This document shows, piece after piece, positions 28,468 to 38,342 of a stretch of DNA of 64,000 nucleotides. The position numbers were made by a program, and so were the translations under genes. How positions within the stretch are numbered: the first letter of the stretch is position 1; every line of letters starts with the position of its first letter. Source of the DNA: Proteobacteria bacterium UBA7415 (GTDB lineage Bacteria; Pseudomonadota; Gammaproteobacteria; Arenicellales; Arenicellaceae); NCBI GenBank assembly GCA_002470515.1, contig DKML01000010.1, positions 140,266 to 204,265 on the forward strand, in the 5' to 3' direction. The notes beneath the pieces were generated by a model, which saw only the letters and a list, made by a program, of their open reading frames with translations, had not been told where the DNA came from and ran no database searches.

Positions 28468-28989
28468 GTGTTTAAACATATTCCAACACAACTAGAATCA
28501 ACCCGTTTGATGATTCATCGATTAAAGGAAATTGATCTAAAGGACGTATACGCTTTACATAAAATAGAGGTTGTAAACCAATATCTACCTTATACCACTT
28601 GGACGTCATATCAGGACGCGCAAGACTGGTTCGAGCGGGTACAGCTTCGTCGATCGCAAGGCGACGCCGAACAATTTGCTATCAAATTAAAAACAGATCA
28701 AACGTTTATAGGCAGTTGCATTGTTTTTGGGTTTGACCCAGAAGTGGCAAGTGCGGAATTTGGATATGTTCTTCACCCAGACCATTGGGGCCATGGTTAT
28801 ATGTTAGAGGCAATGCAAATGTTTATCAGCACATTGCAGGAGCGGCTTAACTTAAGGGTGCTTAAAGCCAGTGTGGAAGAGCCTAATGTTGCGTCATCAG
28901 GTCTTTTGAAAAAGTTAGAGTTTGCGCTTACGGACACCTCTGTTGAGAAAAGCGGAGTACGGCTACAACATTGGGTCAAAGTATTCTAA
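28468..28989 (+). CDS. GNAT-family N-acetyltransferase (RimJ/RimL-like)
   Basis: The 173-residue protein opens with LESTRLMIHRLKEID, typical of RimJ/RimL-type acetyltransferases. The segment EFGYVLHPDHWGHGYMLEAM is the acetyl-CoA-binding motif, here with a GHGY loop. The substrate could be a ribosomal protein N-terminus or another amine. The start is GTG at 28468. It is convergent with the nucleotidase gene, with a 10-bp gap. Confidence 0.85.
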   Translation: MFKHIPTQLESTRLMIHRLKEIDLKDVYALHKIEVVNQYLPYTTWTSYQDAQDWFERVQLRRSQGDAEQFAIKLKTDQTFIGSCIVFGFDPEVASAEFGYVLHPDHWGHGYMLEAMQMFISTLQERLNLRVLKASVEEPNVASSGLLKKLEFALTDTSVEKSGVRLQHWVKVF

Positions 28990-28999
28990 TTTGCTTCGA

Positions 29000-29641
29000 T
29001 TAAACAAAACTCTCGATCATCGGAAATCGACTATGGCTCTGCCGCACGCGCGACGAATCAGGTTGAGCAATGCTATACAGATGTTTGATGCCATACCGCT
29101 CGGCCGATTCCAGAACATCTTCGTTGTCATCAACGAGCAAAGTCTTGTCAGGATCAAACGGAGAGTGTTCATGCAGAACTTTCCAAAACGCGTCTTCTTC
29201 CTTGGGGTGCCCCAGTTCGTGTGAGCACAACATTTGCGGAAAGTATTGATCAATTTGTGTGAGCTGAATTTTGAGCTTGAGCACTTCGCGGTGAGAATTG
29301 GTAACCATGCGCACATCATTACTGTGTTTATTGCACTCACGCAGAAAAGCCTCCGCTGTTTCTCGATAAGCTATCCGGTCAGCCACCTCATGCTTATGCG
29401 GCATGATGTCAAACCCTACTTGCTCTGACCAAAAGTGAACGCAATACCAATTTAGGGTTTTAGCGTGGCTCTCAAAGATTGGCCTTAGGCTGTCCAGGGC
29501 TTGTTCTCTATCAATTCCACGGTGATTCGCCACTACGTCTGGTAGATGTTCCAGCCAAAAGTGGCTATCAAAATGCAGATCCAGTAGCGTGCCATCCATG
29601 TCTAACAACACAGTTTCTATGTTTTGCCAGTCAAATTGCAT
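29000..29641 (-). CDS. HAD-family GMP/IMP nucleotidase (YrfG-like)
   Basis: The 213-residue protein has the HAD nucleophile motif LLDMDGTLLD with D14 and D16, motif II in MVTNSH, and motif III/IV near KEEDAFWKVL and LLVDDNEDVL. The opening FDWQNIETVLLDMDGTLLDL and the His-rich FDSHFWLEHLP match the YrfG group, which dephosphorylates GMP and IMP. It is a single-gene unit. The next 295 bases upstream hold no gene. Confidence 0.85.
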   Translation of the reverse strand: MQFDWQNIETVLLDMDGTLLDLHFDSHFWLEHLPDVVANHRGIDREQALDSLRPIFESHAKTLNWYCVHFWSEQVGFDIMPHKHEVADRIAYRETAEAFLRECNKHSNDVRMVTNSHREVLKLKIQLTQIDQYFPQMLCSHELGHPKEEDAFWKVLHEHSPFDPDKTLLVDDNEDVLESAERYGIKHLYSIAQPDSSRVRQSHSRFPMIESFV

Positions 29642-29936
29642 AATAGTTTCCGAAGATCATACTGAGTCGAACCAATGACTCTAAAAAGGATATCGCGAGT
29701 ATTGCTAATAGTAACTTACTCGCATTGGCTCTAATTGTAACCCCAACACGCAAGTTTATGAGACCTCAGAACAAGTCAGGGGTGAAATAAAAATAGTATG
29801 AAATGTCTACAATTGAGACGAAAGACGACGGTAATAACTGGCTATTGACTAGTCTTGTAACGAAAAGTGGGGGCATTTTGGTCATTTTGATTCGCGCATT
29901 GACTTATGCTGAGGTCTCTTATGGTTAAATACGCGC

Positions 29937-30767
29937 ATGAAATTAGCTTTTACCAAAATGCAGGCTCTAGGCAATGATTTTGTTGTACTGGACTTTACGG
30001 AGCAATCGTTTGAGCTTGGCCCTGAGCAAGCAGCGCGTATTGCAGACCGCCATTTTGGCATTGGTTGCGACCAAATATTAATCGTAGAGCCCAGTAGCTC
30101 ACCGCAAATAGATTTCAGTTACCGCATTCTTAACGCCGATGGCAGCGAGGTTGGTCAGTGCGGTAACGGTGTACGCTGTTTTGCTCAGTATGTGACAGCT
30201 AAGGGGTTAACGAGTAAGACTGAGATCAGCGTAGAAACCATTAGCGGTGTTATGCACGTAAAGCTTGATCATGTCAGCGGTTTGATTGAAGTCGATATGG
30301 GTCAACCTAAGTTAAACGCTTCCGACGTTCCTCTTAGTTTGCCAAATGAGCCGATCTATACGGCTCAGTTAGAGTCCGGAGAAGTAAAGTTTTCGGCCGT
30401 GTCGATGGGTAATCCTCACGCTGTAATCGTTGTGGATGATGTTGCTACGGCACCGGTTGAGAGTGTGGGTGAGCAATTGCAAAAACACGAGGCGTTTACT
30501 CAAAGCGTTAATGTCGGTTTTATGCAGGTGCTATCGAGATCGAAGATTGCTTTGCGAGTGTTTGAGCGTGGTGCTGGCGAAACCTTAGCGTGTGGAAGTG
30601 GAGCGTGTGCGGCTGTGGTTGCGGGCATTAGGCTCGGTAAGCTCGACTCAAGCGTTGTTGTGAGTCTGCCTGGTGGTAATTTGCAGGTGAGTTGGCTAGG
30701 CGAGCCCCACTCTGTGATAATGTCTGGGTCAGGTAACACAGTATTCGAAGGCGTGATCGAGATTTAG
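29937..30767 (+). CDS. dapF: Diaminopimelate epimerase
   Basis: DapF converts LL- to meso-diaminopimelate for lysine and peptidoglycan. The 276 residues match the family. The two catalytic Cys are C75 (GQCGNGVRC) and C219 (ACGSGACAA). The opening FTKMQALGNDFVV is diagnostic. It heads a dapF-DUF484-xerC block, the order found in many gammaproteobacteria. Confidence 0.97.
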   Translation: MKLAFTKMQALGNDFVVLDFTEQSFELGPEQAARIADRHFGIGCDQILIVEPSSSPQIDFSYRILNADGSEVGQCGNGVRCFAQYVTAKGLTSKTEISVETISGVMHVKLDHVSGLIEVDMGQPKLNASDVPLSLPNEPIYTAQLESGEVKFSAVSMGNPHAVIVVDDVATAPVESVGEQLQKHEAFTQSVNVGFMQVLSRSKIALRVFERGAGETLACGSGACAAVVAGIRLGKLDSSVVVSLPGGNLQVSWLGEPHSVIMSGSGNTVFEGVIEI

Positions 30768-30859
30768 ATTTTTTCGATTAGTTCACGTATTGCGTTAGCC
30801 TAATATGTGCGACCGCTTGTTTTAATAACTTCTTGATCCAATAACTACTGAGCTAAAGT

Positions 30860-31534
30860 ATGTCAAACTCGAAACAATCTTCCACTACCAGCGATGTTGA
30901 TCTTATTGCCGAGTTTCTGCGCAAGCACCCTTCTATTTTCCAACAGCACCCAGAGTTACTCGACAATTTGGAGTTAAAAGATTCGCGTGGAACGTCATCT
31001 TTGTTAGAGAGGCAAGTAGCACGCTTGCAGGACCGTTTAGAACATATCCATGCGCAGCATCACGAGTTGGCGGATATAGCGAGTAATAACGAAAGCATCG
31101 CGAGCAAGTTAGATTCGGTTTTGACTCGTTTATTGAGCATTCAACATCTTTCAGAATTTTTGGTTGATTTTCCGCGATCCGTACGCGAAGCCTTTGCGCT
31201 TGAAGAGGTGGTCATCAAGACCGAATCGTCAGTGTCAGGCAAGCCCAGTGAAAAGCTGAGTTATAAAGAAGCCTCTCGGCGCTTGTCGGCAAAACACGCC
31301 GTATGCGATGACCGCTGGCCACAAAGCGTAAACAATTTGTTTTTTAAAACACCTATTAAATCATCAGCGCTAGTTCCGCTTATCTCGGAACAAGATGGCG
31401 AGGTACTTGGGATTTTGGCGCTAGGCTCAAACGATTCAAGGCGATTTGCTCCTGATCTAGGTTCGGCACATTTGGATCGGCTTGGGCTGTTAGCAGGAAC
31501 ATGTTTAGCTCGCCTCTTACTAGAAGCCGCATAG
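30860..31534 (+). CDS. DUF484-family protein
   Basis: The 224-residue protein has the DUF484 opening VDLIAEFLRKHPSIFQQHPELL and a following coiled segment with RQVARLQDRLEHI. A GAF-like domain follows (about 100-220, with ALVPLISEQDGEVLGILALGS). The function is not established. It sits between dapF and xerC, 92 bp after dapF and 16 bp before xerC, as in many relatives. Confidence 0.92.
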   Translation: MSNSKQSSTTSDVDLIAEFLRKHPSIFQQHPELLDNLELKDSRGTSSLLERQVARLQDRLEHIHAQHHELADIASNNESIASKLDSVLTRLLSIQHLSEFLVDFPRSVREAFALEEVVIKTESSVSGKPSEKLSYKEASRRLSAKHAVCDDRWPQSVNNLFFKTPIKSSALVPLISEQDGEVLGILALGSNDSRRFAPDLGSAHLDRLGLLAGTCLARLLLEAA

Positions 31535-31550
31535 TCGGTCTTGGATCAAG

Positions 31551-32444
31551 ATGCAGGCTGATATTGATCAGTACTTAACGATTTTGAGCGTAGAGCGTCG
31601 GTTATCTACGCACACCGTTTCGGCCTATCGCCGTGACATAAAAAAATTGGTCGCTTACGCGGGGACGCGTGGGGTGCTACTTTGGCAAGGCCTAACTCCT
31701 CATGAAGCCCGCCTATTTGCGGCCGACCTAAATGCGAAAGGATTAAGCGCTAAGAGCATTCAACGCGTCGTAAGTGGGTGCCGCACACTGTGTAATTATC
31801 TTGTTTCGGCGGGTCGTTTAAAGGCAAACCCTTTTGACGACGTTCGCGCTCCTAAAGCGGGTAAGCGCTTACCTAAAACGCTCAGCGTAGATCAAATAAC
31901 GACCCTAGTAGAATTAGACGTTAACGACCCTCTGAGTTACAGAGATAAGGCTGTAATGGAGTTGTTTTATTCGTCTGGTCTTCGCCTTGCCGAATTGTGT
32001 GACCTGGATATTCGCGATATCGATATGGGGTCGTTAATGCTACGGGTTACAGGTAAGGGCAATAAAACCCGAGACCTGCCAATGGGGCGCAAAGCACACG
32101 AAGCGCTTCAACAGTGGCTTATGCAAAGGGCAACCCTGCCGATTAAAGATCATGATGCCGTATTTCTTAGTCAGTTGGGCAAACGTATTGCACCTAGAAC
32201 TATTCAGCAGAGAGTAAAGTATTGGGCTCAACGGCGCGGGATTGATATTGCGGTATCCCCGCATATGCTCCGCCATTCGTTTGCGAGCCATATGCTGGAG
32301 TCGAGTGGTGACTTACGGGCCGTACAAGAGTTGCTTGGCCATGCAAACATCAGTACTACACAAATATACACGCATCTTGATTTTCAGCACCTGGCTGAGG
32401 TTTATGACAAAGCACACCCGCGAGCCAAATTGAAAACGAAATAA
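31551..32444 (+). CDS. xerC: Tyrosine recombinase XerC
   Basis: XerC acts with XerD at dif to resolve chromosome dimers. The 297 residues match the family. The active site is complete: R144 (SSGLRLAEL), K169, H238 and R241 (HMLRHSF), H264 (LLGHANIST) and Tyr273 (IYTH). The N-terminal SAM-like core-binding domain covers about 1-90. The context next to dapF and DUF484 supports XerC over XerD. Confidence 0.95.
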   Translation: MQADIDQYLTILSVERRLSTHTVSAYRRDIKKLVAYAGTRGVLLWQGLTPHEARLFAADLNAKGLSAKSIQRVVSGCRTLCNYLVSAGRLKANPFDDVRAPKAGKRLPKTLSVDQITTLVELDVNDPLSYRDKAVMELFYSSGLRLAELCDLDIRDIDMGSLMLRVTGKGNKTRDLPMGRKAHEALQQWLMQRATLPIKDHDAVFLSQLGKRIAPRTIQQRVKYWAQRRGIDIAVSPHMLRHSFASHMLESSGDLRAVQELLGHANISTTQIYTHLDFQHLAEVYDKAHPRAKLKTK

Positions 32445-32491
32445 TTTCCCAAAATCGTATAGGATGCGCGCACAACTTTGAGAGGAAAATC

Positions 32492-32725
32492 ATGGAAGAA
32501 AAACGTAAGGATTTAAAAGATTCTAAACAACGCAAGGTGTTAGACAACCTTATGCAAGAAATATCGGTACAGCACCCGTCGTTCTATTATTTGTCGACTG
32601 TCGAAGTTGCGTTTGAACTGTATGAAAAAATTCAAAAGCGTACTGGCATTGCTCAAGAGGACTATGAATTAGTGGTCGGTTTGAGTCGTGACGATATACA
32701 AATCCTACTCAGTATCCACCGCTAA
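32492..32725 (+). CDS. Small protein of unknown function
   Basis: The 77-residue cytoplasmic product begins MEEKRKDLKDSKQRKVLDNL and is rich in charged helix. No family is recognised. A good GAGAGGAAAA ribosome site precedes ATG at 32492. Its stop overlaps the start of the next membrane protein (TAATG), so the two are translated together. No signal peptide or membrane segment is seen. Confidence 0.7.
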   Translation: MEEKRKDLKDSKQRKVLDNLMQEISVQHPSFYYLSTVEVAFELYEKIQKRTGIAQEDYELVVGLSRDDIQILLSIHR

Positions 32726-32997
32726 TGATCACACTAGATTTAGCCGCAAATATAGTCGGCATGACCGGAACCATTATTGTGGTGGGAACCTATTTCCTAT
32801 TACAAATGGGTAGAATGAGTAACCACAGTTTAAGTTTTAACCTACTTAATCTAGTCGGTGCGTTTCTCTTGATGCTCAGTCTGATGGTGCACTTCAACCT
32901 AGCCAGTATGGTCATTGAAGTGTTTTGGATATTGGCGTCTTTAGTCGGTTTGTGGCGTTACGTAAAGTCAAACCCAAAGCGAGATTCGACCTTATAG
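32725..32997 (+). CDS. Small three-helix membrane protein (CBU_0592-like)
   Basis: The 90-residue protein has three hydrophobic segments (about 6-26, 36-56 and 61-80) and the text NIVGMTGTIIVVGTYFLLQ with NLLNLVGAFLLM, which I recognise as the CBU_0592 family of unknown function. It overlaps the previous gene by one base and the following convergent gene by six bases, a tight arrangement. Confidence 0.7.
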   Translation: MITLDLAANIVGMTGTIIVVGTYFLLQMGRMSNHSLSFNLLNLVGAFLLMLSLMVHFNLASMVIEVFWILASLVGLWRYVKSNPKRDSTL

Positions 32998-33582
32998 GGC
33001 CGCCAGAGTAGCCAGAGCACCCAGTAATAAGAGAACTAAAGGCACGAGTAACTTAGGCCCTCCAAAAAGCATCCAAGGGGATGCAGGGAACGCGAAGGTT
33101 CTGTCCAGCGCCTCAAGTTTAAGTTTGTGGTGCTCACTGTCAACAGTCGACAGAAGCATTTCGAGAAGGTCGCGACGGCTGCGGTAACGAACCATGCCAG
33201 CGGTGGTCCATTTATCTGAATCACAATCAATATTTTCGATATTGCCGCCGGCTGCTGTGGCGATTAGCACGGGGTGTCCAGCGCGTTTTAGTAGATTTCC
33301 TAGAAAAATCTTTTGATACTGCTGCAACTTCTCGCGTGATGCATCGTGTGGCTTTTTCAGCTCAAGCACGTTAATCATGACAAAGTCTTTGCCATTATCA
33401 TTTTCAAAAAATCGACAGATACCGTCGATTCGACGTGGAGAATGGCCAATCTTGCTGACCAAAAATTCTCGTATTTGCTCGATTTCGTCAACGGATATTT
33501 TCTTCTTGAAGCCAATATACCAAAGCAAAAAAACTAAATAGATGATCGCGCAGGAAGACCAGATTAATAGAGGGGTAGTCAT
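32992..33582 (-). CDS. Membrane protein of unknown function
   Basis: The 196-residue protein has an N-terminal membrane helix (about 5-25) and a C-terminal one (about 172-194), with a soluble middle that contains EFLVSKIGHSPRRIDGICRFFEND. No family is recognised. It overlaps the convergent upstream neighbour by six bases at its 3' end. Confidence 0.65.
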   Translation of the reverse strand: MTTPLLIWSSCAIIYLVFLLWYIGFKKKISVDEIEQIREFLVSKIGHSPRRIDGICRFFENDNGKDFVMINVLELKKPHDASREKLQQYQKIFLGNLLKRAGHPVLIATAAGGNIENIDCDSDKWTTAGMVRYRSRRDLLEMLLSTVDSEHHKLKLEALDRTFAFPASPWMLFGGPKLLVPLVLLLLGALATLAAL

Positions 33583-33724
33583 TTTAAACGTCCTATAAAA
33601 AGCAACTATATAAGTAATTCATAACGTTAGCATGTTTACTCTAACAGTGTGAAAATGTCCGACCAGAACAAATGTCTAGAGGAGAGAACGCTGCAGACAA
33701 ACCAGAGGTAAACCAACACAAACT

Positions 33725-34390
33725 CTAGAAACTCGGTGTAACGCCTAGCTCGATTTCGCCATTTCTAAGGGTAACGGAGTTAACCGACAAGTACTTAAGG
33801 TCTAGGCTTTCTCGATTAGCGCGCTCTACGTCCGCGCCGAGTTGGCGTAATGAACTATTTGAAATCGGAATAGCGCCCACGCGTAGGCTGAAGTCATCCT
33901 TTATGCCCAAGCGACCATTACGAGCTATGGGTGTACCTATGATGGCAACAGCAACACGAGAGTCGTTTAGGAAGGGGAACATGCGATTTACTTTTTCTAC
34001 GCCGCGCCGAGCATTGGCATCAATTTTTTCAACCTTATCTAGATTTATCACCGCGGCAAGTTCGATGCCGTTTTCAGTGATGTTTGCGTTTACAGCATCA
34101 CTGACAGCCAAAAGCTTTCGGCCATCTTTATCTGCTTGTAGGCTGGCTAGAAAAAGCGCGTTAAACTCAGCATCGTTGAGCCGTAAGCGACCAGACAAAA
34201 CGTCAGCTAATTTTCCACCTAAGAAATTACCCGCGCCAGAACGGCTAATTTCTTGGTTTAATTGCTCAGCAGCGCTAGTTTGCTGATCAACGCTGTCATC
34301 GTACCAACTGGGAAGTGATTGTGCTGAAAACCATAAACCACCAGCAACGAGTGCGGCTAATAGGATTAAAATGCCAAGGATGCGAAACAT
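33725..34390 (-). CDS. Secreted or membrane-anchored protein of unknown function
   Basis: The 221-residue protein has one N-terminal hydrophobic helix (about 3-24) that acts as a signal anchor or signal peptide, and a soluble, probably periplasmic rest. It has no family motif I recognise. It is on the same strand as the SIMPL lipoprotein, 78 bp downstream of it, and may be in the same unit. Confidence 0.65.
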   Translation of the reverse strand: MFRILGILILLAALVAGGLWFSAQSLPSWYDDSVDQQTSAAEQLNQEISRSGAGNFLGGKLADVLSGRLRLNDAEFNALFLASLQADKDGRKLLAVSDAVNANITENGIELAAVINLDKVEKIDANARRGVEKVNRMFPFLNDSRVAVAIIGTPIARNGRLGIKDDFSLRVGAIPISNSSLRQLGADVERANRESLDLKYLSVNSVTLRNGEIELGVTPSF

Positions 34391-34468
34391 AATGTTTTAG
34401 CCTGATTTAAGTTTGAATGTTGTCGGGGTTTAATGGTTGCGTAAGTTTAAATATATCTAAGCCTTAAA

Positions 34469-35194
34469 CTATTTAAGTTTGAATACTACATTGAGTGACG
34501 CTGACACTTTTTGCGAGCCTAAGTGCTCAGTAGGCCCACTATCGCTCATCTTGGCTATCGACGCCGCATATCGATCTGTACGTTCTTGTGCAAAGGGAAC
34601 ATTAGAGTGGTGTGCCTGAACGCTCTTAACCTCGCCCAAATCTCGACCAAACTGTTTGGCAATAAATGCAGCTCGGCTTTTAGCGTCGGCAGCTGCTTTT
34701 GCGGTTGCTTCTTCGATAACAGCGCTTGGGTCTTGAATGCCTCTACTTACAGAGTTGATCTCAATTGTTTGGGTGCCCGCTAGGGCTTCAAGTAACGAAG
34801 CTAATTTTTCAAGGTCATTTAGCTCAAAGCTGAGGCTGCGGGATACTCGATACCCTGTTTGAAAACGTTTGTTGTCACCATTAACAGGGCGCCACTCATA
34901 CACTGGGTTAATGTTCAATTGAGTTAGCGTAAGTTCATCTGTTGAAAGACGGTGTTCATCTAGAAGGTCAAGGAGCGTTTGGTAGCGCGTGTCGGCCTGA
35001 CTTTTGGCCGCCGCCATCAGCTTATTCTCAGCGCTAATTTCGAGGCGAAGCGTTGCTTGATCTGACTTCACTTCAACTTCGCCAATACCGGATACTGAGA
35101 TGGTATCTTGTGACGAGTCAATTGCGGAATCTGAGTGGCTGCACGCCGATTGAAAAGTAAGCAATAAAGCTACAAAAATGAGAGACCGATACAT
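34469..35194 (-). CDS. SIMPL-domain (DUF541) lipoprotein
   Basis: The 241-residue protein has a lipobox FQSAC with Cys18. A SIMPL (DUF541) domain starts at ISVSGIGEVEVKSDQATLRLEISAE. The family is periplasmic or membrane-bound and often linked to envelope stress. Function here is unknown. It is followed on the minus strand by an unknown membrane-anchored gene. Confidence 0.83.
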   Translation of the reverse strand: MYRSLIFVALLLTFQSACSHSDSAIDSSQDTISVSGIGEVEVKSDQATLRLEISAENKLMAAAKSQADTRYQTLLDLLDEHRLSTDELTLTQLNINPVYEWRPVNGDNKRFQTGYRVSRSLSFELNDLEKLASLLEALAGTQTIEINSVSRGIQDPSAVIEEATAKAAADAKSRAAFIAKQFGRDLGEVKSVQAHHSNVPFAQERTDRYAASIAKMSDSGPTEHLGSQKVSASLNVVFKLK

Positions 35195-35344
35195 AGGATT
35201 TTCCTCTTGATAAATAGATGGTATAGATTATGCCACTCTTATACCCAGCTGAACCTTGCCAGAACCTTAACGATCACTTTTCTTTTTTAGGAGTAGTGAG
35301 TCATTTCCCTATCCATTCCCTGCGTACTTAGGTATGACGGTTAG

Positions 35345-35998
35345 CTAAGGCGTATGTGCAACGCTTGCTCGTGCGTCGTAAAGCATCTTTAATAACACGA
35401 TTATGGCCAGTGACCATATTGGAGACTCAAAGTAATTGAGTAAAAAAGCACCGCCTAAGAGGCCCACATGGAGCGCAACAACATTTTTATAAGGCTCAGA
35501 CATGAGGACATTGACATCTTTGTTGAAGATTTCACCACGCAGCAAAAAGTGTTCGATAAATGAAACCAGATGGCTCATTATCAGCCCGCATAATCCTAGC
35601 CAAATTATTGGCGAATGCAGTTTAATAAAGCTCACCATTATGGCCGCACCCTCAGCGGGAAGGTCTAACGCCCGATGTAGGTTTGTGTTAAACACGATGT
35701 TTGGATCAACTGAGTTGAAACCCAAAATATCCCACAAGATTATGCCGTGTATAGTCCAAAACAAACCAAAATGAATAATAAAGAAAAACGCTAGCCCAGC
35801 CTTACCCCAACTACGGTGGTAAATAACAACGCTTGCCATTTTGATTACATTGAACGCACCTATTATTAAGTTTTCGATCCAAAATAACGCCAATACTAAA
35901 ACAGCATCCCAGCCATAAAAGACCACGCGAATTAAGGGAATTAGATTAGCAAGGACTAGAGCGGTGTTTGATGCGTTTTTGAAGTCCATCTTCAACAT
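35345..35998 (-). CDS. Polytopic membrane protein (DUF6498-like)
   Basis: The 217-residue protein has six or so membrane helices. The text FYGWDAVLVLALFWIENLIIGAFNVIKM and IHFGLFWTIHGI are typical of the DUF6498 family, function unknown. It starts at ATG 35998 and lies 27 bp after the thioesterase gene, so the two are probably co-transcribed. Confidence 0.7.
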   Translation of the reverse strand: MLKMDFKNASNTALVLANLIPLIRVVFYGWDAVLVLALFWIENLIIGAFNVIKMASVVIYHRSWGKAGLAFFFIIHFGLFWTIHGIILWDILGFNSVDPNIVFNTNLHRALDLPAEGAAIMVSFIKLHSPIIWLGLCGLIMSHLVSFIEHFLLRGEIFNKDVNVLMSEPYKNVVALHVGLLGGAFLLNYFESPIWSLAIIVLLKMLYDARASVAHTP

Positions 35999-36025
35999 GG
36001 TTGGTTGATAGGTCTTAGGTATCTG

Positions 36026-36382
36026 TTATTTCTTAATAGACGCCTTCTGCCCCTCGCCATCAACACACACAAAACTAATATTGTTTTCAAATAAAACCAT
36101 TTCAGATTCGGGGTTATATCGAGCGCCATATACCTGGACCGAGTAGGTAACAGACGAATTTCCAACTCGAGTCTGAGCACATTCAAAACGTAATATTTGT
36201 CCTTCTCGGATAGGGTGCTTGAATTCGACATTATCGAGCCCGATCGTCACAAAGTGTTGTCCGGGAAAGTCTAAACTAACTCTTATATAAGCGATCTCGT
36301 CGACCCATTTAAGCAGCATTCCACCAAATAAAGAGCCATAATCATTGAGATCTGCAGGAAGAACAATTTTATAATGTTGCAT
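36026..36382 (-). CDS. Hotdog-fold acyl-CoA thioesterase
   Basis: The 118-residue protein has the hotdog text YGSLFGGMLLKWVDEIAYI followed by FVTIGLDNVEFKHPIREGQIL, which matches acyl-CoA hydrolases of the YciA type. It should cleave acyl-CoA in the cytoplasm. The chain length is shorter than YciA by a few residues. It is on the minus strand upstream of the DUF6498-like gene. Confidence 0.82.
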   Translation of the reverse strand: MQHYKIVLPADLNDYGSLFGGMLLKWVDEIAYIRVSLDFPGQHFVTIGLDNVEFKHPIREGQILRFECAQTRVGNSSVTYSVQVYGARYNPESEMVLFENNISFVCVDGEGQKASIKK

Positions 36383-36514
36383 GATGTTTTGGGAGCGGAT
36401 CAGTAATTCCTGAAACTTAACACGACTTTACCCAAGAAACGTAGGTGGGTATCGAAATGCTGATAAAAAGTTACATTTGCGTCTAATAAAGGATGTAAAG
36501 GCCACAACGGTGAC

Positions 36515-36895
36515 ATGATGAAAAGAACACCTACTGAAATCAAGCTGCAACAAACGTCTCGAATTCTTCAAGTTTCGTTTGAAGACGAAACATTCAAGTT
36601 ACCGTGTGAATACCTGCGAGTTCACTCACCGTCTGCCGAAGTACAAGGCCATGGTCCAGGCCAAGAGGTTTTGCAAAAGTCTAAGGAAAAGGTCAACATC
36701 GTTGCCATAGAGCCAGTGGGGCACTATGCTGTACGCCTTATTTTTGATGACTCCCACAACACTGGTTTGTACTCGTGGGAGCTATTATACGACCTAGGTA
36801 TTAACGCCAGCCTGCACTGGCAACGCTACCTGCAGAGGCTCGAAGCGGCATCGCATTTACGTGTGTCGCAAGATAGCGACAAATATTTAGTCTAA
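36515..36895 (+). CDS. DUF971 domain protein
   Basis: The 126-residue protein has the DUF971 text TEIKLQQTSRILQVSFEDE, then LPCEYLRVHSPSAEVQGH and the ending YSWELLYDLG. DUF971 is related to the N-terminal domain of gamma-butyrobetaine hydroxylase and to a companion of Mrp-type Fe-S carriers. It lies 55 bp upstream of ubiE on the same strand, a common position for this family. Confidence 0.86.
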   Translation: MMKRTPTEIKLQQTSRILQVSFEDETFKLPCEYLRVHSPSAEVQGHGPGQEVLQKSKEKVNIVAIEPVGHYAVRLIFDDSHNTGLYSWELLYDLGINASLHWQRYLQRLEAASHLRVSQDSDKYLV

Positions 36896-36950
36896 GTAAA
36901 ATGACTAAATCAAAAAATTAATTAGAAGAACAAAACAGTAGATCTAGACA

Positions 36951-37703
36951 ATGGCTAAAACAGACAACAAAACGCATTTTGGATTTAAAGATGTGGATGT
37001 AGAAGACAAACAGTCTCTCGTAGGAGACGTATTCCATTCGGTCGCTCACAATTACGACTTGATGAATGATGCAATGTCGATGGGCGTACATCGTGCGTGG
37101 AAGTGGTTCACCATAGCCCAGAGTAATGTGGGTGCGGGTGATCAGGTATTAGACCTCGCTTCTGGCTCTGGTGATTTAGCTGTTAAGTTTGCTAAAAAAG
37201 TGGGCCCAGAAGGTCATGTTTACGTTACCGACATCAACGAATCGATGTTGGCTGAGGGACGTCGTCGCCTAACTGACGCGGGTATTGTTAGCAACGTTGA
37301 TTTTAAGATCGTAAATGCTGAGCAGTTACCGTTTGATGACAATCAGTTTGACTGTATCTCCATTAGCTTCGGTTTACGTAACGTCACACACAAAGACGTG
37401 GCTTTAAAAGAAATGATGCGCTGCTTAAAACCCGGTGGCAGAGTGTTGGTGTTAGAGTTTTCGCAGCCGACTAATGAAACATTTCGCAGTATCTACGATG
37501 CCTATTCGTTCAACGTCATTCCTAAGTTAGGCGAAATATTGGCTAAGGACCGCGACAGCTACCAATACCTTGTAGAGTCAATCCGAAAACACCCAAATCA
37601 AGAAGATCTAAAAGCCTTAATGATAGAGGCTGGATTTGATCGCGTTCGATACCACAACCTTACGGGTGGTATTGTCGCGTTGCATATTGGATACAAATAC
37701 TAA
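36951..37703 (+). CDS. ubiE: Ubiquinone/menaquinone C-methyltransferase
   Basis: UbiE adds the C2 methyl group in ubiquinone synthesis. The 250 residues match the family. The SAM motif is [12 protein letters not shown] (66-77). The text THFGFKDV at the start and NTVPRLG-like FNVIPKLG later are typical. It begins the ubiE-ubiJ-ubiB block; its stop overlaps the start of ubiJ by one base. Confidence 0.96.
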   Translation: MAKTDNKTHFGFKDVDVEDKQSLVGDVFHSVAHNYDLMNDAMSMGVHRAWKWFTIAQSNVGAGDQVLDLASGSGDLAVKFAKKVGPEGHVYVTDINESMLAEGRRRLTDAGIVSNVDFKIVNAEQLPFDDNQFDCISISFGLRNVTHKDVALKEMMRCLKPGGRVLVLEFSQPTNETFRSIYDAYSFNVIPKLGEILAKDRDSYQYLVESIRKHPNQEDLKALMIEAGFDRVRYHNLTGGIVALHIGYKY

Positions 37704-38314
37704 TGCTGCTCGATTTAGTCGAACTCTTTAGTAATCGCACTCTAGCCTACGATGGCGCTACCCAAGAGCGCCTAGAGCGTTTGCAGGGAAAGACTATGGT
37801 GCTGACAATAAAGCCTATAGATCAATCCTTAGCGGTAACTCCGCGAAAAGAAGGACTAGAATTCTCACAAGACATACCTGCGAATATTGATGTAACCTTA
37901 CGCGCAACGCTAGGCGCATTGCTGAAAATTAGTCGCGATGGATTTGAGAACGCAGAACTTGAACCAGGTGAGTTGGAGATCGAAGGAGATCCAATTATCG
38001 GTCAGAGGTTCGCCATGATCTTGGCTGAATTAGACATTGATTGGGATTCGCTATTACGCGAACAATTTGGCGATGCACCAGCCCAGGTTATACAATTCGC
38101 GGCAGGACAAGCTCGGGACTTCGCAAGTACCACACGAGACCACCTAAAGATTATTGCTAAGCGTATTCTAAAAGACGATCTAGCTTTGGTTGCTGACAAA
38201 AAAGAAGTCGATCAAGTGCTCGACGGTATTGACGACCTGCGTGCAGACAGCGACCGTCTATTGACTCGAGTTGAACGACTTCGCCGCAAACTCGACACCA
38301 ATACCGCTTTCTAA
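37703..38314 (+). CDS. ubiJ: Ubiquinone biosynthesis accessory factor UbiJ
   Basis: The 203-residue protein has an SCP2-like lipid-binding domain in its N-terminal half (LEFSQDIPANIDVTLRATLGALL) and a coiled C-terminus (about 150-200). UbiJ binds ubiquinone intermediates within the soluble Ubi complex. It overlaps ubiE by one base and is followed by ubiB, the standard order. Confidence 0.9.
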   Translation: MLLDLVELFSNRTLAYDGATQERLERLQGKTMVLTIKPIDQSLAVTPRKEGLEFSQDIPANIDVTLRATLGALLKISRDGFENAELEPGELEIEGDPIIGQRFAMILAELDIDWDSLLREQFGDAPAQVIQFAAGQARDFASTTRDHLKIIAKRILKDDLALVADKKEVDQVLDGIDDLRADSDRLLTRVERLRRKLDTNTAF

Positions 38315-38342
38315 TTCGTTGCTAACTATTTAAACCACAAGA

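Noticed and set aside
32492..32997. Two small tightly spaced genes as a toxin-antitoxin pair
   Set aside because: The second is a three-helix membrane protein of a known unknown-function family and the first lacks a DNA-binding motif.
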